Shown: positions 1 to 6,577, counted from the stretch's first letter. The stretch is 8,363 bases of DNA from an uncultured Selenomonadales bacterium (GCA_947302675.1 CAMYWI010000044.1:1-8363), one strand, 5' to 3'. The notes: generated from the letters alone by a model not told the origin. Numbers and translations: made by a program.

Positions 1-622
1 CATTCGGCTCCCATCTGCGCCCGTAACGAACTTCGACGACGCCAGGTTGTGAATAAAGAGCCGTGATTTCGTAGCCCGACTTTTTGGGAACATACAGCGG
101 GATAAACTTAGCGGCTTGCGCAACTTCGGCGAAGTTATTGTAGATGATTTTTTCGTCGGGGATTGTGACGGGCGCGGTAGCTTGAGGCGCGGTTGACGAA
201 TTAGGAATTGTAGTTTGTTGCGGCGCGGGCGTAACGGTCGGCGCAATTATCAGCGGCTCTTCCGGCTCAATTATCGGCTCAGCGGGGTCAATAATAATCG
301 TCGGTTCGTTTCTGCGCGGCTTATCGGAATTTTTTTTACTCTCGGCAAGTTTGCGCTCATTAGCCTTTTCTTTTTCCTTGCGCGTCTGCTTGAGCTTTTT
401 TTTGCGCTCCTTAATCTCTTTGTCAGTCTCCTGCGATTTTTCGGTAGAAATGCTCTCGGTCAGCGCGGGATTTATTTCGTCGAGACGTTCGCTTTCGCCA
501 GACCTTTCTTGCTCCGCCGCTATCAGTGCCAAATCTTTATCTTCTTCCGCCGCCTGAACCGCGCACGGAATTTGTATCGCCGCCAAAATCATCAGCAACG
601 CGATTTTCTGTTTGAACTTCAA
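1..622 (-). CDS. Secreted charged protein of unknown function, 3' end outside window
   Basis: I do not recognise this protein. The visible part is 207 residues. The chosen start is TTG at 622-620, seven bases after a perfect AGGAGG. The first residues then form a good signal peptide: Lys-rich start, hydrophobic core about 8-20, likely signal peptidase I cut after AVQA at residue 24. Residues about 35-105 are strongly charged, rich in Lys, Glu and Arg, and probably helical or coiled-coil. Residues about 107-155 are a Pro/Thr/Ile-rich linker. A folded domain begins near residue 155, with a pattern (FAEVAQAAKF, then PLYVPKKSGYEI) reminiscent of DUF4367-type domains; that is a weak pattern match. 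The same frame stays open upstream to an ATG at 757, which also has a good SD, but that start would bury the signal peptide at residue 46. An independent promoter lies directly upstream. Exported location is inferred from the signal peptide. Confidence 0.75.
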   Translation of the reverse strand, partial: MKFKQKIALLMILAAIQIPCAVQAAEEDKDLALIAAEQERSGESERLDEINPALTESISTEKSQETDKEIKERKKKLKQTRKEKEKANERKLAESKKNSDKPRRNEPTIIIDPAEPIIEPEEPLIIAPTVTPAPQQTTIPNSSTAPQATAPVTIPDEKIIYNNFAEVAQAAKFIPLYVPKKSGYEITALYSQPGVVEVRYGRRWEPN

Positions 623-664
623 AAATATTCCTCCTCGTTGAACGTAGAATTTTCCGCCGCGCCG

Positions 665-693
665 ATTATAATTCATAACAGCCCTTATCGCAA
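665..693 (-). promoter_or_regulatory. Sigma-70-type promoter for the secreted protein gene
   Basis: On the minus strand TTGCGA (693-688) and a perfect TATAAT (670-665) are separated by 17 bases. Transcription would begin near 658, giving a leader of about 35 nt with the AGGAGG site before the TTG start. It sits just after the terminator of the small upstream unit, which supports treating the two as separate transcripts. Confidence 0.6.
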
Positions 694-695
694 CG

Positions 696-725
696 AAAAA
701 GGCGGAAACTTTCGCCTCCGCCCTT
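696..725 (-). terminator. Intrinsic terminator of the small upstream unit
   Basis: Minus-strand AAGGGCGGA (725-717) pairs with TCCGCCTTT (706-698), giving nine pairs including one G-T, around a 10-base loop. The run of T ends at 696. The hairpin lies inside the open frame that links the ATG at 757 to the TTG at 622. It could therefore also act as an attenuator if the two are one gene. Confidence 0.6.
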
Positions 726-754
726 GCTGATTTTTTTAACGGAATAAATTTCTT

Positions 755-770
755 CATATCTCACCTCCCT
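755..770 (-). promoter_or_regulatory. Strong SD plus ATG inside the structured unit
   Basis: AGGGAGG at 770-764 is followed after six bases by ATG at 757-755. The spacing and strength equal those of real starts in this window. Its frame runs without a stop into the TTG-started gene 45 codons later. It is either a short leader peptide frame, an upstream start of the secreted protein, or an SD exposed or hidden by the adjacent hairpin (797-772). Confidence 0.4.
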
Positions 771-913
771 ATTGCAAGTGCTTGGTGGGCACCGCAAGAA
801 ATTTTGTTGCCGAGCAAGATGCGGGGACATCCCTTCGGCTTTGTGGCGTTTATGTTGTTTTAATGGAGTTAACTTGATTTGGTCTGATTCTATTTGATAA
901 TGCTTAGAAAATC

Positions 914-941
914 ATTAGAACCGAATTAAATTTTTTATCAA
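914..941 (-). promoter_or_regulatory. Sigma-70-type promoter for the small structured unit
   Basis: On the minus strand TTGATA (941-936) and TCTAAT (919-914) are separated by 16 bases; each matches consensus at five of six positions. Another, weaker pair, TTGCAA (994-989) and TACAGT (971-966), lies further upstream with 17-base spacing. The AT-rich stretch between this promoter and the divergent malic enzyme promoter holds no gene. Confidence 0.45.
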
Positions 942-1054
942 AAACTTTTGCTTGAACTGCGCCTAACTGTAGCAGAAAACATTTTCCTTTGCAAGCTAAA
1001 GTTCAAATTTTTTTCACGGCGGCAAAAAAATATTGTATTCAAGGCGGCGCGGGC

Positions 1055-1083
1055 TTGAAATTATTTAGCGTGACGAATATAAT
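1055..1083 (+). promoter_or_regulatory. Near-consensus promoter for malic enzyme and tRNA-Arg
   Basis: TTGAAA (1055-1060) and a perfect TATAAT (1078-1083) are separated by exactly 17 bases. Transcription would begin near 1090, giving a short leader of about 34 nt. The leader carries GAAAGGA (1108-1114), the ribosome-binding site for the GTG start at 1124. Confidence 0.75.
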
Positions 1084-1123
1084 TGCAAAAGTTTTTTAAG
1101 CCAGTTTGAAAGGATGAATTTAA

Positions 1124-2359
1124 GTGGCAAACGTCGACAAGGAAGCACTCGCCCTGCACAAAGAAAATCACGGCAAGCTTGAAGTCAGGAGCAAAGTTCC
1201 GCTCAAGACTAACAAGGATTTGACGCTTGCATACACGCCCGGCGTCGCGGCTCCCTGTCTTGAGATTAAAGACGATTTCAATAAAATTTACGACTATACC
1301 AATCGCGGAAACCTGGTCGCGGTCGTCACGAACGGCACGGCAGTTTTAGGCTTGGGCGACATTGGCGCGGGCGCGGGTCTCCCCGTCATGGAAGGCAAGG
1401 CGATTTTGTTCAAAGGTTTTGCCGGCGTCGACGCCATTCCCATTTGCCTCGACACAAAGAGCGTTGACGAGATTGTCAAGACAATTCAGCTTATGGCTCC
1501 GAGTTTCGGCGGCATTAACCTTGAGGATATCAAGGCTCCCCAATGCTTTGACATTGAACACGCGCTTAAAGATTCTGTCGACATTCCCGTTTTCCACGAC
1601 GACCAACACGGCACGGCGATTGTCGTCGCGGCGGCTCTGATTAATGCGCTCCGCCTCGTCGGGAAAAAGTTCAGTGAGATAAAAGTCGTCGTCAACGGCG
1701 CGGGTGCGGCGGGCATGGCGATTACCTATCTGATTCAAAAAATGGGGGCGCATGACGTTCTGCTGTGCGACTCGACCGGTGCGATTTATCAAGGACGCGG
1801 CAAGGGCATGAATCCTTACAAAGATCAAATTGCCGCCGTCACGAACTTTGACAAAGAGGCTGGACAACTCGTTGACGTAATTCACGGCGCGGACGTTTTT
1901 ATCGGCGTTTCGAAGGCTAATCTTCTCACGCCCGAAATGGTCAAGATGATGAACCGCGACGCGATTATTTTGGCAATGGCGAATCCTGTACCCGAAATTA
2001 TGCCCGATGTGGCAAAGGCGGCGGGTGCTCGCGTTGTGGCAACGGGGCGCAGTGACTTTCCTAACCAAGTCAACAATCTGCTTGCCTTCCCCGGCATTTT
2101 CAGAGGTGCACTTGACGTTCGCGCGACCGATGTCAATGAGGAAATGAAAATCGCGGCGGCTTATGCGATTGCCTCGCTCGTCAGCGAAGACGAACTCAAC
2201 GAAGACCACGTCATCACGACGCCTTTTGATGAGCGCGTTGCTCCGACTGTCGCGGCGGCTGTTGCCAAAGCGGCTCAAGAATCGGGCGTCGCTCGCAATA
2301 TGAATATTACTCCCGAACAAGTCGCGCAACATACCCGCGACCTTTTGGCTAAATTATAA
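1124..2359 (+). CDS. NAD(P)-dependent malic enzyme (oxaloacetate-decarboxylating), short form
   Basis: The enzyme oxidatively decarboxylates malate to pyruvate and CO2 with reduction of NAD(P)+ in the cytoplasm. At 411 residues it is a full-length short-form bacterial enzyme without the phosphotransacetylase-like extension of MaeB. Family landmarks are all present. AYTPG holds the catalytic Tyr37. GLGDIGAGAGLPVMEGK (76-92) ends in the catalytic Lys92. The metal ligands are NLEDIKAP (Glu134, Asp135) and FHDDQHG (Asp159, Asp160). The Rossmann motif is NGAGAAG (191-197), with Asp216 at the end of the next strand, a position often acidic in NAD-preferring enzymes; cofactor choice is not certain. 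The start is GTG at 1124, nine bases after GAAAGGA; a nearer ATG at 1114 is out of frame. The gene has its own promoter, and a tRNA follows 4 nt after the stop, so the two probably share a transcript. Confidence 0.96.
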   Translation: MANVDKEALALHKENHGKLEVRSKVPLKTNKDLTLAYTPGVAAPCLEIKDDFNKIYDYTNRGNLVAVVTNGTAVLGLGDIGAGAGLPVMEGKAILFKGFAGVDAIPICLDTKSVDEIVKTIQLMAPSFGGINLEDIKAPQCFDIEHALKDSVDIPVFHDDQHGTAIVVAAALINALRLVGKKFSEIKVVVNGAGAAGMAITYLIQKMGAHDVLLCDSTGAIYQGRGKGMNPYKDQIAAVTNFDKEAGQLVDVIHGADVFIGVSKANLLTPEMVKMMNRDAIILAMANPVPEIMPDVAKAAGARVVATGRSDFPNQVNNLLAFPGIFRGALDVRATDVNEEMKIAAAYAIASLVSEDELNEDHVITTPFDERVAPTVAAAVAKAAQESGVARNMNITPEQVAQHTRDLLAKL

Positions 2360-2363
2360 AACT

Positions 2364-2439
2364 GTGCTCGTAGCTTAGAGGATAAAGCGTCAGCCTCCGG
2401 AGCTGAAGAACGCGAGTTCGAGTCCCGCCGAGCACACCA
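2364..2439 (+). tRNA. tRNA-Arg, anticodon CCG
   Basis: A complete 76-nt cloverleaf with encoded CCA. The acceptor stem is GTGCTCG with CGAGCAC, followed by discriminator A and CCA (2437-2439). The D-stem is GCTT/AAGC with GG in the loop. The anticodon stem TCAGC/GCTGA holds loop CTCCGGA, so the anticodon is CCG, reading the Arg codon CGG. The T-arm is GCGAG, TTCGAGT, CCCGC; it has one A-C mismatch at the pair next to the loop-closing G-C. The gene starts 4 nt after the malic enzyme stop, with no room for its own promoter, so it is probably cut from the shared transcript, which ends at the terminator just downstream. Confidence 0.95.
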
Positions 2440-2442
2440 ACT

Positions 2443-2487
2443 AAAAAAATTCAGCGGTTCCGATAATCTCGGAGCCGCTTTACGTTT
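2443..2487. terminator. Bidirectional intrinsic terminator between tRNA-Arg and the suf operon
   Basis: AGCGGTTCCGA (2453-2463) pairs with TCGGAGCCGCT (2469-2479) in an 11-bp stem with one G-T pair and a five-base loop. On the plus strand it is followed by TTACGTTTATTT. On the minus strand it is followed by GAA and seven T (2449-2443). It can end both the malic enzyme/tRNA transcript and the convergent operon whose last gene stops at 2486. Confidence 0.85.
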
Positions 2488-3412
2488 ATTTCAAAAAACC
2501 GTTGATGATTTGTTCTTCCGCCTCTTTTTCCGTCAAGCCGAGCGTCATTAACTTTATCAGTTGCTCGCCCGCGATTTTCCCGATTGCCGCCTCGTGAACA
2601 AGCATTGCGTCGACGTGATTCGCCTCAAGCGACGGCACCGCCAAAATTTTTCCGTCGTCCATGATTATCGAGTCGCACTCCGTGTGCCCGTGACAAGCCG
2701 CATTGCCGACAATGCACAAGTCCAATTTTTGAAAGGATTTTTCTTTGGCAACAGAGCGCGACACGACATCCGCCTTTGAGTTTTCTCCGTTAAGCGAGAC
2801 GTGATAGACGCTCAACGCTTGCTGTTCGCCGTGCGTCATCAATCTTTCGCGGACAAAAAGTTTCGCCTCCGCCTGCAAAGTCGCGAGCGTCTTTCTGTTG
2901 GTCGAGTCGACGCCCTTAATCTGAACCATTTCCATTTCCATAACGCTGCCCGCGTCGAGATTAACTTCCGTGACGGGATTAAGAATCCGCTTGCCCGCGC
3001 CCGTGCCCGAACCGTAATGTTTTTCGACGTACTTAACTTTTGAATTCTTGCCGACGAAAAATCTGTGCACGCCGTCATGTTGCGAATCCTGCACGCCGCA
3101 ATTATCAATGCCACAACCCGCGACAATCACCACGTCGCAATTCTCGCCGACAAAAAAATCATTGTAAACGACCTCGCTCAAGCCGCTCGCGCTCAGCACA
3201 ACGGGAATGTGAACGCTCTCATTGACTGTGCCCGGCTTTATATGAATGTCAATGCCGCTCTTGTCTTCCTTTGAAGAAATTTCAATGTTCGCGCTGTTGT
3301 TGCGACCGGCGAGCTTGCCGTTGACGCGGAAGTTGTACGCGCCCGACGGCACCTTGTGCAGGTCGGCGACCTCGCGCAGTATTCGCTTTTGTATTTCGTC
3401 AAACTTGAACAT
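2486..3412 (-). CDS. sufB: Short SufB/SufD-family Fe-S cluster assembly scaffold
   Basis: This is the scaffold partner of a SufC-type ATPase, on which Fe-S clusters are built in the cytoplasm. At 308 residues it is much shorter than classical SufB (about 470) and lacks the long N-terminal region. The beta-helix core and C-terminal helices typical of SufB/SufD are present, ending in AIGKIAGEQLIKLMTLGLTE (276-295) and a final IINGF. Candidate ligands are Cys246 in HTECDS, at the position of the key SufB cysteine, and His273-Glu274 in VHEAAIG, matching the HE pair of the family's EHEA motif. Cys240 and the pair Cys100/Cys105 are further candidates. The start follows GAGGT, which overlaps the sufC stop (TTGAGGTAG), so translation is probably coupled. 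The length and the C-then-B order fit the minimal SufC-SufB (SmsCB-like) systems of anaerobes; that assignment is inference. No cysteine desulfurase or SufU lies in the window. Confidence 0.87.
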   Translation of the reverse strand: MFKFDEIQKRILREVADLHKVPSGAYNFRVNGKLAGRNNSANIEISSKEDKSGIDIHIKPGTVNESVHIPVVLSASGLSEVVYNDFFVGENCDVVIVAGCGIDNCGVQDSQHDGVHRFFVGKNSKVKYVEKHYGSGTGAGKRILNPVTEVNLDAGSVMEMEMVQIKGVDSTNRKTLATLQAEAKLFVRERLMTHGEQQALSVYHVSLNGENSKADVVSRSVAKEKSFQKLDLCIVGNAACHGHTECDSIIMDDGKILAVPSLEANHVDAMLVHEAAIGKIAGEQLIKLMTLGLTEKEAEEQIINGFLK

Positions 3413-3418
3413 AATTTT

Positions 3419-4147
3419 CTACCTCAACTTGTCACACACGCTTGAAATTGATTTCGTCCCGATAATCGCGGGCAAGACCTGCGCGGCGTCGCCCTGCCGT
3501 TGAATCCTGCCGTTCGCGAGGACAATAATCTCGTCGGCAATGCTTATCAGCCGCTCCTGGTGCGAGATTATGATTATCGAACTGTTGCGAATTTCGCGGC
3601 GCATCTTCTCAAAAATTTTTATCAAGTTTTGAAAGCTCCAAATGTCAATGCCCGCCTCCGGCTCGTCGAAGATTGTCAGCTTGGTTTGCCGCGCAAGAAT
3701 CGTTGCGATTTCAATTCGCTTGAGTTCGCCGCCAGAAAGTGAGGCGTTGACTTCGCGGTTGATATAATCCTTCGCACAAAGCCCGACCTCCGAGAGATAT
3801 TCGCAAGCGGTTGCTATCGTCAACTTCTTCTTTGACGCGAGCCGCAACAAGTCGAAAACTTCCAAGCCTTTGAACTTGACGGGCTGTTGAAAGGCAAAGC
3901 CAATCCCCAAGTTCGCGCGTTCCGTGATATTTTTGTCGGTAATGTCTTCGCCGTTGAAAAAAATTTTGCCGCTCGTCGGCTTTTCAATTCCCGCGATAAT
4001 TTTCGCCAGCGTCGACTTGCCGCCGCCGTTCGGTCCGGTTATCACGATAAATTTTTGGCTGTCGACCTTTAAATTCAAGTCGCTCAAAATCTCGACCGAG
4101 CCGCCGCCGTCTTCGACCGAGAAGGAAATATTTTTCAGCTCAAGCAT
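3419..4147 (-). CDS. sufC: SufC-type ABC ATPase of Fe-S cluster assembly
   Basis: A soluble 242-residue ABC ATPase with no membrane segment, expected to drive shape changes in the SufB-like partner encoded 6 nt downstream. Motifs in order: Walker A GPNGGGKST (38-46), Q-loop FQQP (86-89), signature LSGGELKR (137-144), Walker B LTIFDEP (157-163) with Asp161 and Glu162, D-loop AGID, and H-loop His196 in SHQ. Length and signature fit SufC (usually 245-260 residues). The SufB-like neighbour separates it from an ordinary transporter ATPase. The start ATG follows AAGGAG at good spacing. The preceding gene ends 21 nt upstream with no terminator between, so both probably share a transcript. The Walker B tail reads EPEAGID rather than the more usual EIDSGLD of classical SufC, in keeping with a divergent minimal system. 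Confidence 0.88.
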   Translation of the reverse strand: MLELKNISFSVEDGGGSVEILSDLNLKVDSQKFIVITGPNGGGKSTLAKIIAGIEKPTSGKIFFNGEDITDKNITERANLGIGFAFQQPVKFKGLEVFDLLRLASKKKLTIATACEYLSEVGLCAKDYINREVNASLSGGELKRIEIATILARQTKLTIFDEPEAGIDIWSFQNLIKIFEKMRREIRNSSIIIISHQERLISIADEIIVLANGRIQRQGDAAQVLPAIIGTKSISSVCDKLR

Positions 4148-4168
4148 AAAGTTCTCCTTAAAAATTTT

Positions 4169-4960
4169 TTACATATTCCTCTTGGCAAATTTCTGGTCGC
4201 GGAATTTTTTATCGCTCTCGCCCTTGTTTAGGATTTTGTCAACATACTTGTTGATATCTTTCGAGATAAGCTCCGCCGACTTTTCCACCGAGTCAACGTA
4301 GGCTTCCTTCCAAACGTCGCTGTAACTTTTTTTATGGGGTTTGTGGTGTTTAACTGCCACGCCAACGAAATTTCTTTGCCAGAGGATTTTTCCCGTCTCG
4401 ACGCTGATAAATTGCATGTTGACGACGGTATTCAGCGCAGTGCGTCTCACGTCGAGAAGACTTAAAAGCCCAATGCCCATACCAACTTCGTCGAGAGTTT
4501 CGGCGCGACTGCTTGAATCAAAGCCCACCAATGCAAGCGTACCGCTCGTGTAGTTGACTATCGAGTTAAAAACTTTGTCCGGAATATCCGTCACACCCAG
4601 CGCAAGCACTTCGCAACGAACGACATAATTCACGCCGAGATTTTCATAAAGCTCCGCGTCGAAATTTTCTGGCGTACTCTTGGCAACGGGCAACTCCATT
4701 GCGCCGAAAACCAACAGCTCGCCGAGTTCCTCTGCAGAAAAATTTCCCGCGTCGATTTCTGCAGGGAATTTCGTATCGACGACGTTCACGAGATTTTTCT
4801 TGACGAGTTCTTCGCCTAAAAATTTTTCAAGATAAGCCGCCGTGCCGAAGTCTTTATGCCGCGAATTGTCCTCAACCTCGACCGCAACATTTATCTGCGC
4901 CGCCGCCGCGCCCTGCAAGCTCAGCAGAATCATAAAGCACATCAGAAAAAATTTTTTCAC
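4169..4960 (-). CDS. Secreted protein of unknown function with possible CsgG/LpoB-like fold
   Basis: I do not recognise a named family. The chosen start is GTG at 4960-4958, seven bases after GGAGG, giving 263 residues. A longer frame reaches upstream to 5014 but would put extra residues before a clear signal peptide and run into the terminator. Residues 1-21 are KKFF, a hydrophobic core and GAAAA, with a likely signal peptidase cut near residue 21; there is no lipobox. The mature part has a pattern seen in CsgG and LpoB-type periplasmic proteins: INVAVEVED at the start, an amphipathic helix ending in VNVVDT (58-63), LGVNYVVRCEVLAL (108-121), and MQFISVETGKILWQ (182-195). This similarity is by eye only. 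The C-terminal 40 residues are helical and Lys-rich. It leads the transcript that continues into sufC and sufB; a functional link to Fe-S assembly is not evident. Confidence 0.8.
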   Translation of the reverse strand: MKKFFLMCFMILLSLQGAAAAQINVAVEVEDNSRHKDFGTAAYLEKFLGEELVKKNLVNVVDTKFPAEIDAGNFSAEELGELLVFGAMELPVAKSTPENFDAELYENLGVNYVVRCEVLALGVTDIPDKVFNSIVNYTSGTLALVGFDSSSRAETLDEVGMGIGLLSLLDVRRTALNTVVNMQFISVETGKILWQRNFVGVAVKHHKPHKKSYSDVWKEAYVDSVEKSAELISKDINKYVDKILNKGESDKKFRDQKFAKRNM

Positions 4961-4985
4961 CTTATCGCCTCCAAAAGTTTTGTCG

Positions 4986-5014
4986 ATAATAGCAAAAAAA
5001 AATCCCCGCGACAA
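4986..5014 (-). promoter_or_regulatory. Promoter embedded in the upstream terminator
   Basis: On the minus strand TATTAT (4991-4986) lies 17 bases after TTGTCG (5014-5009). The -35 falls in the loop and 3' arm of the terminator hairpin and the spacer spans its T-run. The -35 is poor (three of six). Even so, some promoter is needed here, because the terminator separates the two operons and only about 30 bases remain before the GTG start. Confidence 0.4.
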
Positions 5015-5022
5015 TACGCGGG
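4994..5022 (-). terminator. Intrinsic terminator after the GT41 gene
   Basis: CCCGCG (5022-5017) pairs with CGCGGG (5010-5005) around a six-base loop. On the minus strand a G, an A and nine T follow (5002-4994). It lies 8 nt past the GT41 stop and closes the smpB-ChW-GT41 operon. The plus strand shows GGAAATTTTTT after the stem, so it may also act weakly in the other direction. Confidence 0.85.
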
Positions 5023-5029
5023 AAATTTT

Positions 5030-6571
5030 TTATCGCAAGATTTTGACGAATGCCGTTTCGACTTCGCGAATATAATTTGCTGAATCCATCAGCGGAGATT
5101 TTTTCATCATGCCGCGCAGAGTTCGCCGCAAAATTTTTAACAAATCCCAATCGCCTGACAAAGCGACTGCTAGATTGATATAATCGTCGTAGGAATTGAC
5201 CGCCAACTCCTCAATCCCGATATTTTTTAAAATGCTAAGACCAAAGCGCGTCCCGTGCCGCGAGCCATAAAGACTGACGACTGGCACGCCCATATACAAC
5301 GCCTCGCAAGTCGTCACGCCGCCCGTGTAGGGGAAAGTGTCAAGCGCAATGTCAACGTCGTCATATTCGCGAAGATATTCAGTCGTGAACCCGCGCAACT
5401 CCACTCGCGAAGTGTCAATACCGACGCTCCGCAATCTGCCGCGAGCAAAATCTCTGCCGCTTTCCGTGCTAAAAATGTAGTTCTTGAGAATCAAGCGGCT
5501 GTTCGGAACGGCGTCCAGAATTTTTTTCCACGCGCTCAACATCGAATCCGTCATCTTGCTAAACTGATTGAAACTCCCGAACGTCACGAAATTTTTCTGC
5601 AGACAAGGCGGGCTAGCAACTTCCAAGTTAGTCGTCGCCTCAAAGCAAATGTGACTACTCGGCAAGCGGAGTAATTTCTCCGTGAAAAAACTCTCGTCGC
5701 CCGCGCAGGTCTCGTCCGTCAAAAAGTAGTCAAAGCAGTCAAGCCCCGTGCTGTTCATGTAGCCGACGCCGCTGATTTGAATCGTCGCGGGACGATACGC
5801 CGCCACGCGCAACCTATTGCCCGACGTGTGACCCGATAAGTCAAACAAAATATCAATCTCGTCGCCGCGAATCAATTCAGCCGCTTGAGCATCATTGAGT
5901 TTGGAAATGTCTCGCCAGTTCTCGACCGTAGTTTTAACCTGCTCGGTGACGGCGTCAAAACCTCCTGTCGCCGAATAACAGTAAGTCTCGAAAAAATTTT
6001 TATCAAGGTCGCGAATCAAAGCCCACGCCCAATTCATGACGGGGTGAATACGAAAATCCGCCGACAAAAATCCGACGCGAATTTTTTTGTGCGCATAAAA
6101 TTTTTTCGGGTAGGGCGCGACGTCCGTCAGATATTTTTTGTAAGTGACGTAGAGCTGTTTGAAGTCGGCGGCATAAAATTTTTCGGAGGCATTAGCCGCC
6201 AAGATAGCGTTGCTTATTTCGTTGCAAGCCTCGATATTGTTTTTGGCGGTCTCGCCCGCCAAGCGCAAAAGCTCCGCCGCCGACTCCGCCATTCCTAATT
6301 TTGAACTCGCCATGCCTAACAGGTTCAGCGCGTCCGACAGGAAAATTTTTTCGTCAGGCGATTCGATTTCAAACAGCGGCAAAATTTTCTGCGCGAATAA
6401 AAATAATTCGACGTTCTTGCCCTGTTCACGAAGGATATACGCCTCAAGCAGGAGCGGCTTTTTCCATTGCGGCGCGAGCCGTTTTACTTCGTCGAGAATT
6501 TTCAATGCCGTCTCGAAATTTTTTGCTTTGTAATGCGCGAGAGCCGCCGCGTATTTTTCTATAGCGTCCAT
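5030..6571 (-). CDS. TPR-containing GT41 (SPINDLY/OGT-like) protein O-glycosyltransferase
   Basis: Members of glycosyltransferase family 41 move a sugar, usually GlcNAc from UDP-GlcNAc, to Ser/Thr of proteins in the cytoplasm. Residues 1-150 are helical repeats of the TPR type. The catalytic region follows: IRVGFLSADFRIHPV (164-178) with His176 at the place of the conserved catalytic-site histidine, DILFDLSGHTSGNRL (240-254), RPATIQISGVGYMNSTGLD (260-278), FGSFNQFSKM (331-340) with Gln336 and Lys339 where human OGT binds the UDP phosphates, and LDTFPYTGGVTTCEALYMG (410-428). All landmarks are intact and 513 residues is a normal length. The start ATG has only a weak GGTG site and lies 6 nt after the stop of the upstream ChW gene, so it may depend on translational coupling. 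Bacterial relatives glycosylate flagellins and adhesins; the target here is unknown. A close paralogue ends at the right edge of the window. Confidence 0.92.
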   Translation of the reverse strand: MDAIEKYAAALAHYKAKNFETALKILDEVKRLAPQWKKPLLLEAYILREQGKNVELFLFAQKILPLFEIESPDEKIFLSDALNLLGMASSKLGMAESAAELLRLAGETAKNNIEACNEISNAILAANASEKFYAADFKQLYVTYKKYLTDVAPYPKKFYAHKKIRVGFLSADFRIHPVMNWAWALIRDLDKNFFETYCYSATGGFDAVTEQVKTTVENWRDISKLNDAQAAELIRGDEIDILFDLSGHTSGNRLRVAAYRPATIQISGVGYMNSTGLDCFDYFLTDETCAGDESFFTEKLLRLPSSHICFEATTNLEVASPPCLQKNFVTFGSFNQFSKMTDSMLSAWKKILDAVPNSRLILKNYIFSTESGRDFARGRLRSVGIDTSRVELRGFTTEYLREYDDVDIALDTFPYTGGVTTCEALYMGVPVVSLYGSRHGTRFGLSILKNIGIEELAVNSYDDYINLAVALSGDWDLLKILRRTLRGMMKKSPLMDSANYIREVETAFVKILR

Positions 6572-6577
6572 AATTTA

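Larger units (their letters stand above)
696..907 (-). ncRNA. Candidate small structured RNA or leader transcript of about 210 nt
   Basis: This stretch has the layout of an independent short transcript: promoter at 941-914, predicted start near 907, terminator at 725-696. Two hairpins can be drawn on the minus strand. The first is GCCGA (839-835) with TCGGC (813-809), containing an inner GATG/CATC stem. The second is TTGCGGTG (797-790) with CACT plus GCAA (780-772, one bulged T), with CCCACC in its loop. Directly after it come a strong SD AGGGAGG (770-764) and an ATG (757-755). That ATG opens a Lys-rich frame beginning MKKFIPLKKSARAEAK, with no stop before the terminator. I could not assign it to a known riboswitch. 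A 6S-like RNA, or a leader controlling the downstream gene, are both possible. Confidence 0.35.

Noticed and set aside
215..730. Plus-strand open frame of 171 codons in the left part
   Set aside because: It lies opposite the secreted protein gene and runs through its promoter and the upstream terminator. It has Arg/Phe/Leu-rich shadow composition and no ribosome-binding site.
781..839. Known riboswitch (cobalamin, TPP, SAM, c-di-GMP, T-box, fluoride, M-box) in the left leader
   Set aside because: I looked for the conserved core strings of these classes and found none. The hairpins alone do not identify a class.
898..917. Inverted repeat TAATG-N10-CATTA at the start of the small unit as a repressor operator
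   Set aside because: The arms are only five bases long in AT-rich DNA and could easily arise by chance. No known operator consensus fits.
1346..2332. Long minus-strand open frame of 328 codons inside the malic enzyme gene
   Set aside because: It is antisense to a fully motif-supported enzyme, is His/Arg/Asn-rich, has no SD, and is explained by the codon bias of the real gene.
4961..5014. Extension of the secreted protein gene start to 5014
   Set aside because: The extra 18 residues precede a clear signal peptide, and the longer start overlaps the terminator T-run. The GTG at 4960 has a well-placed GGAGG.
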